A stretch of DNA of 8,605 nucleotides from NCBI GenBank assembly GCA_964434585.1, contig CAYSVN010000050.1, positions 1 through 8,605 of the forward strand, written 5' to 3'. How positions within the stretch are numbered: the stretch's first letter is position 1; each line of letters starts with the position of its first letter. The position numbers and the translations under genes were made by a program. Below, piece by piece: positions 1 to 5,681 of this stretch. The notes beneath the pieces were generated by a model. That model was not told the DNA's origin. It saw only the letters and a list, made by a program, of their open reading frames with translations, and made no database searches. This DNA comes from CAYSVN01 sp964434585. GTDB lineage: Bacteria > Patescibacteriota > Gracilibacteria > Peribacterales > Peribacteraceae.

Positions 1-74
1 TCTTAACAACATCTATATATTAACACACAGTAGATTATATTGCAAATGTTTCTTTCATTAAAAAATGGTGTTTA

Positions 75-1049
75 TTAATTATTCTGCCAAAAACCAGCTG
101 CTGCAATCATGGCGCCATTATCGGTACAGTAACTAATCTCGGCTGGAACGCGGAAAGTACGACTTTCAATGAGTTCATTTATTTTTTCACGCAGGCGAGT
201 ATTGGCAGAAACCCCACCAACAATGTGAACTTCGTTAATGTTAGGGGTATCTTTTAATACTTTTTTTAAACGGTCACATAGGTGATTGCAAATGCCTTCT
301 TGCCAACTGGCTGCTAAGTTTTTTAAGTTTTCTGGCTTGCTGATATCAACTTCTTTAAGGGTTAAGCGTAATGCATTTTTTAAACCCGAAAAACTAAAGT
401 CGTATCCTGGCTTGCCTTTAAGCGGGTAGGGGAATGCGTACTTATTTTTATCTCCACCTTCAGCTTCTTTGGCAATGGCTGGGCCGCCAGGGTAGCCGAG
501 CTCCATCATACGGGCGCCTTTATCGAACGCTTCGCCAGCGGCATCGTCGCGGGTACTGCCTAGTAACTGCTTATCTGTATGGGAATGTTGTAGCCAAATA
601 TCGCTATGTCCACCAGATACAGAAAGAGTCAGAATTGGAAACTGTGGTTCCTTACATTGCTCTTCTGGTTTATGGAGCCAAGTGGAATATAAATGCCCCT
701 GTGTATGGTGTACCTCTATTAAAGGTTTCTGCCATACACTACTTAGTATGCGGGCTGTGGTGGTGCCAATTAGCAATGAACCCTTTAAGCCTGGCTCTAC
801 GGTTACAGCAATGGCATCAATGTCTTTAACACTAAAAGTTGTTTTTTGTAGTAGCTGTTCTAGAACCGGTAGTATTAACTCTAGCTGCCTACGGGCTGCT
901 TGCTCTGGAATAACGCCACCAAGTTTGGCAAATTCTTCCATGGTACTGGCAATAAAAGATTCATGCACAATGTGTCCATTCTCTACTAGCGCAATAGCGG
1001 TTTCATCACACGAGGTTTCTATTCCTAATATTAAAGATTTTTGAGACAT
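75..1049 (-). CDS. tsaD: tRNA N6-adenosine threonylcarbamoyltransferase TsaD
   Basis: TsaD transfers the threonylcarbamoyl group from TC-AMP to A37 of ANN-decoding tRNAs (t6A), working in the cytoplasm with TsaB and TsaE, neither of which is in this window. The 324 residues cover the whole family fold (usual length about 330-345). Visible motifs are the ASKHA-type N-terminus LGIETSCDETAIAL (8-21), the metal-binding HTQGH (HxxxH, 115-119), SVSGGHS (143-149), DDAAGEAFDKGA (168-179), YPGGPAI (186-192), FSFSGLKNALR (218-228), GGVSANTRLR (278-287) and CTDNGAMIAAAG (308-319) with metal ligand D310. One position differs from what I remember: the usual His in the GGVxPExAxRxH stretch is Gln (RRQLE). 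The ATG places the N-terminal motif at its normal distance. No SD sequence precedes it; GAAAAA lies directly upstream. It is transcribed divergently from lgt. Identification is secure. Confidence 0.97.
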   Translation of the reverse strand: MSQKSLILGIETSCDETAIALVENGHIVHESFIASTMEEFAKLGGVIPEQAARRQLELILPVLEQLLQKTTFSVKDIDAIAVTVEPGLKGSLLIGTTTARILSSVWQKPLIEVHHTQGHLYSTWLHKPEEQCKEPQFPILTLSVSGGHSDIWLQHSHTDKQLLGSTRDDAAGEAFDKGARMMELGYPGGPAIAKEAEGGDKNKYAFPYPLKGKPGYDFSFSGLKNALRLTLKEVDISKPENLKNLAASWQEGICNHLCDRLKKVLKDTPNINEVHIVGGVSANTRLREKINELIESRTFRVPAEISYCTDNGAMIAAAGFWQNN

Positions 1050-1059
1050 TTTTTCAATT

Positions 1060-1088
1060 ATTATAGTTTTAAAAGTAATTAGTGTTTA
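1060..1088 (-). promoter_or_regulatory. candidate tsaD promoter
   Basis: On the minus strand a perfect TATAAT (1060-1065) lies 10 nt before the tsaD ATG. With a 17-bp spacer, the hexamer TAAACA (1083-1088) matches the -35 consensus at 4 of 6 positions. A transcript from here would carry a leader of only a few nucleotides. In such AT-rich DNA the -10 match alone is weak evidence. Confidence 0.4.
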
Positions 1089-1156
1089 GGGATTAGGGAT
1101 TAGTTTATACTATAAGAGTATAATGTTTCTAATCCCTAACCCCTAATTTCTAATTT
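1076..1156. repeat. heptanucleotide-repeat hairpin between tsaD and lgt
   Basis: Two opposed heptamer arrays flank a palindromic core. The left array (1076-1103) is TAATTAG, TGTTTAG, GGATTAG, GGATTAG. The right array (1129-1156) is CTAATCC, CTAACCC, CTAATTT, CTAATTT. The inner 18 bases (1086-1103 with 1129-1146) pair with a single A/C mismatch, which becomes a G-U pair in minus-strand RNA. After a 3-nt internal loop, AATTAG (1077-1082) pairs with CTAATT (1150-1155). The core has a 7-bp stem, TTATACT (1105-1111) with AGTATAA (1117-1123), around a 5-nt loop. The gap is divergent, so a terminator role is unlikely. A small dispersed repeat or a regulatory cruciform is possible. Confidence 0.85.
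1119..1124 (+). promoter_or_regulatory. candidate -10 box for lgt
   Basis: A perfect TATAAT sits in the right half of the palindromic core, 37 nt before the lgt ATG. The mirror half gives TATAAA on the minus strand (1104-1109), so the core could serve both directions. No recognisable -35 is present, because the upstream positions fall in the G-rich heptamers. Weak support. Confidence 0.3.
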
Positions 1157-1161
1157 CTGAC

Positions 1162-1935
1162 ATGTTTTCATTTTTCCCATCACGGGCGGTTGCGTTTACC
1201 TTGCTTGATTTCCCGGTGCATTGGTACGGCATTATGTATTTGCTTGGGTTTTTAATGGTATATAAGTTAGCACCAAAATTGCAGCGTTATCGTGATCTTT
1301 ATTTACGTAAGTCAGACTGGAGCAACTTGCTTTCTTGGGTGATTATTGCTGTAATTGTTGGTGGACGATTAGGTTATGTTTTCTTTTATGATTGGGCTTA
1401 TTTTAAAACAAGTCCTATGGAAATTTTTGCTATTTGGAATGGTGGAATGGCTAGCCATGGCGGGTTTATTGGTGTGGCAATTGTAGCTTGGCTTTATGCC
1501 CGTTGGCATAAAATTTCACTCTTTAAATTACTTGATAGTGCTGTGGTACCCATCGCGTTAGCACTCGCACTTGGCAGGGTAGGAAACTATATTAATATAG
1601 AACTTTATGGCACCGTAACAGACTTGCCATGGGGACAATCTATTCCTGGCATAGAAGGACTACGGCACCCAACCGCGGTTTATGCTATTTTAAAGAACAC
1701 CACTATTGGCATCATTTGCATGCTGGCGCTTACTAAAAGTAAAAAAGTTGGACTTCCTACTGCGTGTTTTGTAATTTTTTATGCTGTGTTTCGATTTATT
1801 GTAGAATTCTTTAGAATTCCAACGGTAGATAATACTGAATTGTTTGGTGTGATGTTTACCCAAGGCCAGCTTTTAACTGTGCCCCTCTTTGTGCTTGGAG
1901 GTATTCTGCTAATTGTTTCGCTTCGTCGCAGTTAA
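1162..1935 (+). CDS. lgt: prolipoprotein diacylglyceryl transferase Lgt
   Basis: Lgt moves diacylglycerol from phosphatidylglycerol to the lipobox cysteine of prolipoproteins, the first step of lipoprotein maturation in the cytoplasmic membrane. The 257-residue protein has the polytopic hydrophobic profile of the family. Motifs are HWYGIMYLLGF (20-30), GGRLGYVFFYD (67-77), NGGMASHGGFIG (93-104) with H99, the Lgt signature LGRVGNYINIELYG (137-150) with R139, YAVFRFIVEFFR (207-218) with Y207 and R211, and a final TM helix after TQGQLL. By motif alignment H99, R139, Y207 and R211 match the essential E. coli residues H103, R143, Y235 and R239. The loop usually written HPxQLYE reads HPTAVYA here, a departure at otherwise conserved positions. 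The ATG puts HWYG at its normal depth. There is no SD; the start codon follows the heptamer repeats directly. The last 80 bp overlap the opposing HD-domain gene. Identification is secure. Confidence 0.96.
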   Translation: MFSFFPSRAVAFTLLDFPVHWYGIMYLLGFLMVYKLAPKLQRYRDLYLRKSDWSNLLSWVIIAVIVGGRLGYVFFYDWAYFKTSPMEIFAIWNGGMASHGGFIGVAIVAWLYARWHKISLFKLLDSAVVPIALALALGRVGNYINIELYGTVTDLPWGQSIPGIEGLRHPTAVYAILKNTTIGIICMLALTKSKKVGLPTACFVIFYAVFRFIVEFFRIPTVDNTELFGVMFTQGQLLTVPLFVLGGILLIVSLRRS

Positions 1936-3061
1936 TTTGCTTTCCTCTTTCAATTGCTTCTTGATCGGTGAATGTAGATACATAGTCGATCACTGCTTGT
2001 TTAGGATGAGCTTTGGGATCTTTTTCTCGTAGTTCTTTTACTACTTCGTTTGGATGCTCATTAAAATGTTTACATAATTTAATTATAATTTCCTTAGCCC
2101 AATCTTTAGCCTGTTTTATTTCAGGATGATGATAATAATACTGAAACATAAAGGCTTTGTGCTCCTCTTTTATTTGGGCAACTTTTGCAGGATATACAAT
2201 GGTTTTATGTGATAGTTTTTGTAATTGTTCAACAGTTTCAATATTAAGTTTATTAATATTTTGTAAAGACTGATGACACAACTGTGCTTGGTAAAATTTC
2301 TTAATAGCACTTTCAAGCTTATGTTGAGTTGCATCAATTTCTTGCATAATGGTTAGTTCTTTCATCATGTCCATTGTTAGGAATGCTTTGCCTGTCTTAA
2401 GGCAAATAAGCCTTAAGGCATCTACCGGGTCGTCACCTAGGTAAGAAATTTCATCTGCCTCATCAACAACTTTTCCTTCTCCGTGTACTTGGTTGGTATG
2501 TTTTTGTGAGTTAAACTCAATAATTGGTAGTAGTTTTACTCCTGTTAGCAGTTCGTCACGCGTTAGGTGATCGTTATGTTCATATACAATACTAATGCCT
2601 TTTGATAATTCTTCTTCTGCAAATGCCTCGAATCCTTTTTCACAAATGTGACCAAATGGACCGTGGGTTCTATCGTGATTAGCGGCTAATGCTAAAATTA
2701 AATCTTGGTTTAATCCTAAGGTTTCCCCAATAGAAGCGCCCATGCTTTCTACTTGTATAGTATGTGATAACCTATTTTTTAATCCTTTATTACCATTACC
2801 AGGTACAACCTGAGTTTTATCGTGCATTACTAAATACCTAGTAGAGTGGGCCACCTTGTTATAGTCGCGTCGGAATTCTGTGCGAAAATCTGTTAATTCA
2901 ATTTCAATTTTTCCTCCTCGCTCCTTATACACCTCTGCCAGTGTTACCGGATTTTTAACTCCGTATGGTTTTATAAGATTGTTTCTTCTTATAATTGATG
3001 CCTCTCGCTCACTTCGATACCAATCAATCTCTTCTGGTGTTAATTCATCGACAAGGTTCAT
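1856..3061 (-). CDS. dGTPase-like HD-domain dNTP triphosphohydrolase
   Basis: This is a 401-residue HD-superfamily protein of the dGTPase/dNTPase group, which hydrolyses dNTPs to deoxynucleosides and triphosphate and so controls nucleotide pools. Lining up with that family are FRTEFRRDYNKVAHS (59-73), the KTQV segment (82-85), RLSHTIQV (97-104) with H100, the HD motif NHDRTHGPFGH (128-138) with H129/D130, YEHN (160-163, usually FEHN), ADEISY (202-207) with D203, and a late VIDYVSTFTD resembling the family's DYIAGMTD. All four metal ligands (H, HD, D) are present. HDRTHGPFGH replaces the usual HDxGHPPFGH, so the loop is somewhat divergent. Substrate choice cannot be read from the sequence. No SD precedes the ATG. 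The C-terminal 26 codons are antisense to the last membrane helix of lgt, and the gene diverges from the glycosyltransferase across 58 bp. Confidence 0.87.
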   Translation of the reverse strand: MNLVDELTPEEIDWYRSEREASIIRRNNLIKPYGVKNPVTLAEVYKERGGKIEIELTDFRTEFRRDYNKVAHSTRYLVMHDKTQVVPGNGNKGLKNRLSHTIQVESMGASIGETLGLNQDLILALAANHDRTHGPFGHICEKGFEAFAEEELSKGISIVYEHNDHLTRDELLTGVKLLPIIEFNSQKHTNQVHGEGKVVDEADEISYLGDDPVDALRLICLKTGKAFLTMDMMKELTIMQEIDATQHKLESAIKKFYQAQLCHQSLQNINKLNIETVEQLQKLSHKTIVYPAKVAQIKEEHKAFMFQYYYHHPEIKQAKDWAKEIIIKLCKHFNEHPNEVVKELREKDPKAHPKQAVIDYVSTFTDQEAIERGKQINCDEAKQLAEYLQAQRGAQLKAGLG

Positions 3062-3104
3062 AGTCTATTATCTTATCAAAACTATCGCTGAAAACAAGTT
3101 GTTC

Positions 3105-3113
3105 TGTTATTCT
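3105..3113 (+). promoter_or_regulatory. candidate extended -10 for the glycosyltransferase operon
   Basis: TGTTATTCT fits the extended -10 pattern TGnTATnnT and ends 6 nt before the ATG at 3120. Transcription would begin at or next to the start codon. No good -35 is seen. Consistent with a leaderless mRNA but weak alone. Confidence 0.3.
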
Positions 3114-3119
3114 TATTAT

Positions 3120-3785
3120 ATGAACGTGATTGCAGTAATACCGGCATATAACGAGGCAGGACGTATAGCAGATGTTGTAAAAGCAACGTTAAAGTTTGTA
3201 GACACTGTTGTGGTAGCAAACGATGGCTCTAGCGATGACACTGCAGCAATTGCAAAAAAATCTGGAGCAAAGGTTATTAGTCATGTACTTAATGGTGGCT
3301 CTGGAGCTGCCACTATGACAGGTATTGCGTATGCACGTAACCTTAAAGCAGATGTTATTGTTACCCTAGATGCTGATGGCCAGCATGACCCAGCAGATAT
3401 TCCGGCACTGCTTGATGGTATTAACGCTGGTTATGATGTTGCGTTTGCAAACCGATTTGGCCAACGTAACACTATTCCTGCTCGACGCCGTTTTTATAAT
3501 GCTGTTGGTAATATTGTTACTTTTACCGCTACTGGACTTTGGGTTCCAGATAGCCAGTGTGGCTTTAAAGCATTTGGACCTAAGGCAGTAAACGAGCTTG
3601 CCTTACAGCTTTCGGGTTTCGAATTTTGTAGTGAAATTATTCGCGAAACTGTTGCCCATAAGTGGCGCGTTGTTCATGTGCCAGCCAAGGTTATTTACAC
3701 AGAGTATTCTATGGCTAAGGGGCAAAACTTTTTTTCTGGAGTGCGTACTGCACTTAAAATTTTACTTCGCACCCTTTTTAGATGA
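3120..3785 (+). CDS. family 2 glycosyltransferase, DPM1-like
   Basis: This is a 221-residue GT-A fold glycosyltransferase of the polyprenyl-phosphate mannose/glucose synthase type. It would transfer a sugar from an NDP-sugar donor, probably to a lipid carrier, at the cytoplasmic membrane face. Motifs are VIPAYNEAGRI (6-16), VANDGSSDDT (32-41, usually VVDDGSxDxT), VTLDADGQHDP (81-91, the metal-binding DxD region), ARRRFYNAVGN (121-131), PDSQCGFKAF (143-152) and IYTEYSMAKGQN (192-203). It lacks the C-terminal TM pair of longer relatives. The reading frame is open upstream to 2880, but that stretch is antisense to the HD gene and lacks family similarity. The ATG at 3120 puts the first beta strand (NVIAVIPAYNE) right at the N-terminus, as is normal. 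No SD is visible. Its TGA overlaps the next gene's ATG (ATGA), which suggests translational coupling. Donor and acceptor are unknown. Confidence 0.93.
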   Translation: MNVIAVIPAYNEAGRIADVVKATLKFVDTVVVANDGSSDDTAAIAKKSGAKVISHVLNGGSGAATMTGIAYARNLKADVIVTLDADGQHDPADIPALLDGINAGYDVAFANRFGQRNTIPARRRFYNAVGNIVTFTATGLWVPDSQCGFKAFGPKAVNELALQLSGFEFCSEIIRETVAHKWRVVHVPAKVIYTEYSMAKGQNFFSGVRTALKILLRTLFR

Positions 3786-4240
3786 GAAAATTTTTACTGT
3801 TACCACTTTTACTTATGGCTTGTATTTCTTCTACCACTCCTGCAGATAATAATGCTGAACAATTTGAGCGATTTGCGATAGAACCTATTACCTTACAAGG
3901 TGGTGGCGAAACACTTACATTGAATGTAGAGGTAGCGCGCACTACTAAGCAGCACCAACAAGGCTTAATGTGGCGTAAAACATTAGACATAGATGGCATG
4001 TTATTTGCATTTGATGAAGAAAAAATGCGTTACTTTTGGATGCGTAATACGTTAATCCCTCTAGATATTATGTATTTTGATACTGAAGGATTTGTAGTTT
4101 CTACCACAACCATGACACCGTGCGAAGCAGATCCTTGTCCTAATTATAGCTCGGTACTACCAGCACGGTATGCACTAGAAGTACCAGCTGGCTGGGTAGA
4201 GCAAGAAGGGGTTACAAAGGGATGGAAACTTGTATTGTAA
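3782..4240 (+). CDS. DUF192 domain protein, probable lipoprotein
   Basis: This 152-residue DUF192 protein has an export signal. Residues 1-14 (MRKFLLLPLLLMAC) form a short positively charged and hydrophobic signal ending in a lipobox-like LMAC, so C14 would be lipidated by Lgt. The signal is short but plausible. A polar linker leads to the DUF192 core at about 46-152: VEVARTTKQHQQGLMWRK (49-66), DGMLFAFD (71-78), RYFWMRNTLIPLDIMYFD (83-100), a PCEADPCPNY segment with two cysteines (C114, C119), and ALEVPAGWVEQEGV (131-144). These match the family's GLM, GMLF, FWMxNT, PLD and LEVxAGW blocks. The biochemical role of DUF192 is not established. It is the second gene of an operon with the glycosyltransferase. 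Translation likely relies on coupling, as no SD is present. Confidence 0.92.
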   Translation: MRKFLLLPLLLMACISSTTPADNNAEQFERFAIEPITLQGGGETLTLNVEVARTTKQHQQGLMWRKTLDIDGMLFAFDEEKMRYFWMRNTLIPLDIMYFDTEGFVVSTTTMTPCEADPCPNYSSVLPARYALEVPAGWVEQEGVTKGWKLVL

Positions 4241-5458
4241 TTAGGCTGCTAAGTGCGTTTGGCCGTAGCCAGTACTTGGCCTTTTAAAACTAAAGCTTGC
4301 TTGATAGTGTTCAGCGCCTTTTCTTAATTTTTGCATTGTTGGCTTATCTGCTTGGTAAGCTTCGTATGCTTTCTTGCAGTGTACATAGTATTCCTCTACT
4401 TCTTTTGATTGCTTTGTTTTAAAGATATTTTTTGTAAACCAACGGCTAGCTTTCCCCATCATTCCTGAGCTTTCTCTCTCTTTTTGTAGACTCTTAAAAT
4501 CATCAATTAATTGTTGGCTAGCTCCATGTTTTGCTCTTAAATTGTAGTATTGTTGCATTCGTTTAGCATTATTAGATTCAATTTGTCCCACATTTACACC
4601 ATAGGCTGAATCAATATCTGGTGCTTGTTTAGCAACTTGCTTACTAGAGGCTAATACAATTGTCCTTTGTATAGTTGTAGCTTGGCTAATGCGTAGTTCA
4701 AGGTCTTCTTTTTGCGCTTCGCTCATAGGGAATGTTTCGCTTTTTGCTAATTTTTTATATGTTCTTTTTACATCTGCAAGATTCTCTGCAAACTGTTCAT
4801 ACTCCTCAGGGTCAATATGTTTAGCTACATTGGTATCTATGCCATTTTGCATATCTTTTTGTAATTGTAGATGTACTTCGTGCCATTTTTCACACTCACT
4901 ACTCACCATATTTATTCCTTTAGTAAATTGCTTTAATACTTGTACTTCTTGTACGCGTTTTTTTACCTTGGTAATAGTATCTATTCTCCTGTTTAATTTA
5001 CCGATAAATTTTTGATCTTCTTTTTTAAAGTACTTTAAATTTTTAACACTTTCTTCCCACGTTTCAATTGTTGTTAGTGCTGCTTGGCAATCTTCTAAAG
5101 AACGCTCTTGCATTACAGATTTTTTCCAAGGATTAGAAAATTCAGCCCAGTACTGCATTGCTTCTGGAGCTCTGACTACAAACCCTTCCATCATTGCTTT
5201 CCCGCTTGTATGAACGCCGTATTCTTGTTGTACTTCCTCATCGCCTATTGTTGTATTCATTAACGTATTAATACCTTCGCTAAACCTTCTTCCATTACCA
5301 ATAATTTCTCTCCTGGCTGCATCTTCTTCTACAGAATTTTGAGACTCTACTGCCTCATTTTGCTGCGTGTTCTCACCTGCTTCATCTTGTAATGCTGCAT
5401 TCTCAGTGGGTTGTAATATTTCATCTTTTGCCAAATTTTTGCTATGATCTTCAATCAT
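4241..5458 (-). CDS. hypothetical helical protein, 405 aa
   Basis: I do not recognise this protein. It has no signal peptide or membrane segment, so it is probably cytoplasmic. Residues 1 to about 50 are acidic, Gln/Asn-rich and low in hydrophobics, and look disordered. The rest is dense in Lys, Glu and Gln with regularly spaced hydrophobics, which suggests long helices and perhaps coiled coil (for example around 125-185 and 225-270). It ends in a Gly/Ser/Thr-containing polar tail. No catalytic motif or Cys/His cluster stands out. The long uninterrupted frame and the strong promoter at its start support a real gene. The ATG is chosen because the -10 box lies 7 nt upstream; no SD exists. Its stop codon abuts that of the DUF192 gene. 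It could be a lineage-specific structural or scaffold protein, but that is a guess. Confidence 0.8.
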   Translation of the reverse strand: MIEDHSKNLAKDEILQPTENAALQDEAGENTQQNEAVESQNSVEEDAARREIIGNGRRFSEGINTLMNTTIGDEEVQQEYGVHTSGKAMMEGFVVRAPEAMQYWAEFSNPWKKSVMQERSLEDCQAALTTIETWEESVKNLKYFKKEDQKFIGKLNRRIDTITKVKKRVQEVQVLKQFTKGINMVSSECEKWHEVHLQLQKDMQNGIDTNVAKHIDPEEYEQFAENLADVKRTYKKLAKSETFPMSEAQKEDLELRISQATTIQRTIVLASSKQVAKQAPDIDSAYGVNVGQIESNNAKRMQQYYNLRAKHGASQQLIDDFKSLQKERESSGMMGKASRWFTKNIFKTKQSKEVEEYYVHCKKAYEAYQADKPTMQKLRKGAEHYQASFSFKRPSTGYGQTHLAA

Positions 5459-5465
5459 TGTATAT

Positions 5466-5495
5466 ATTATACAATATTTGTTATTATTTAGTCAA
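5466..5495 (-). promoter_or_regulatory. near-consensus promoter of the 405-aa gene, leaderless
   Basis: Read on the minus strand, TTGACT (5490-5495, 5 of 6 to consensus) and a perfect TATAAT (5466-5471) are separated by 18 bp. Only 7 nt separate the -10 box from the ATG at 5458, so transcription should begin at the start codon or one or two bases before it. This is the best promoter match I found in the window. Confidence 0.7.
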
Positions 5496-5504
5496 TTATT
5501 ACTT

Positions 5505-5521
5505 TTTAGCTATGAGCTAAA
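5505..5521. repeat. short palindrome upstream of the promoter
   Basis: TTTAGCT and AGCTAAA form a perfect 7-bp inverted repeat around a 3-nt spacer. It lies 9 bp upstream of the -35 box of the 405-aa gene. It could be an operator or part of a tandem terminator structure. Minus-strand RNA has no U-run after it, so it is a poor terminator alone. Confidence 0.5.
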
Positions 5522-5522
5522 T

Positions 5523-5554
5523 AATAACCCCATCTAATCAAAAATGAGGTTATT
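5523..5554 (-). terminator. probable intrinsic terminator after the small ORF and helicase
   Basis: In minus-strand RNA an 11-bp stem, AAUAACCUCAU with AUGGGGUUAUU, closes a 10-nt loop. One pair is U-G, which would be an A-C mismatch on the other strand, so the minus strand is the likely functional one. The tail (AUUUAGC) is only modestly U-rich, so termination may be weak. The 5' arm begins inside the stop codon of the 30-codon gene. Confidence 0.5.
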
Positions 5555-5642
5555 TCTCATTATTTTGCTCAGCTAATGAACCTAATATTAATGATAAGAT
5601 TACCCAGCCGATTAACAATAAGAGTAGTAGCTCTCCACTCAT
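5550..5642 (-). CDS. 30-aa single-pass membrane peptide
   Basis: This is a 30-codon ORF (31 with the stop) starting ATG AGT GGA GAG and ending in TAA. The peptide starts MSGE, has a hydrophobic run at residues 5-23 (six leucines, then IGWVILSLILGSL) and ends in a polar tail, AEQNNEK. That is the layout of a one-helix membrane protein. It has the only strong Shine-Dalgarno sequence I found: GGAGG 6 nt before the ATG. It begins 39 nt after the helicase stop on the same strand and ends in a probable terminator, so it may be the last gene of the helicase transcript. Function is unknown. Small single-helix peptides include type I toxins and small subunits or regulators of membrane complexes, but nothing here decides between them. 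Confidence 0.7.
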   Translation of the reverse strand: MSGELLLLLLIGWVILSLILGSLAEQNNEK

Positions 5643-5648
5643 GATAAA

Positions 5649-5653
5649 CCTCC
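5649..5653 (-). promoter_or_regulatory. strong Shine-Dalgarno site of the 30-aa ORF
   Basis: The minus strand reads TTTGGAGGTTTATC and then ATG. GGAGG is 6 nt from the start codon, near the optimal spacing. No other start codon in the window has a comparable site. Confidence 0.8.
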
Positions 5654-5681
5654 AAATTGAACCATCTGTTATGGTACTATC

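Noticed and set aside
434..1044. Two plus-strand ORFs (434-829 and 682-1044)
   Set aside because: Both are antisense to tsaD, whose motifs span the entire region. They have no recognisable domain.
1076..1156. CRISPR array or telomere-like repeat
   Set aside because: The repeat units are 7 bp with no spacers, and the arrays are inverted around a core rather than tandem.
2880..3119. N-terminal extension of the glycosyltransferase frame to an ATG at 2880
   Set aside because: The extra 80 codons are antisense to the HD gene and show no family similarity. The first beta strand begins right after the ATG at 3120.
3783..3785. UGA recoding to glycine, as in Gracilibacteria/Absconditabacteria
   Set aside because: UGA ends the glycosyltransferase at the expected family length and is absent inside the conserved genes.
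4268..4285. GCCA-GTACT-TGGC followed by CTTTT as a terminator for the DUF192 gene
   Set aside because: The stem is only 4 bp and lies inside the coding region of the opposing gene.
5661..5675. Riboswitch in the leader of the 30-aa ORF
   Set aside because: Only a 5-bp hairpin (ACCAT/ATGGT) is present; no larger conserved structure fits in the 39-nt gap.
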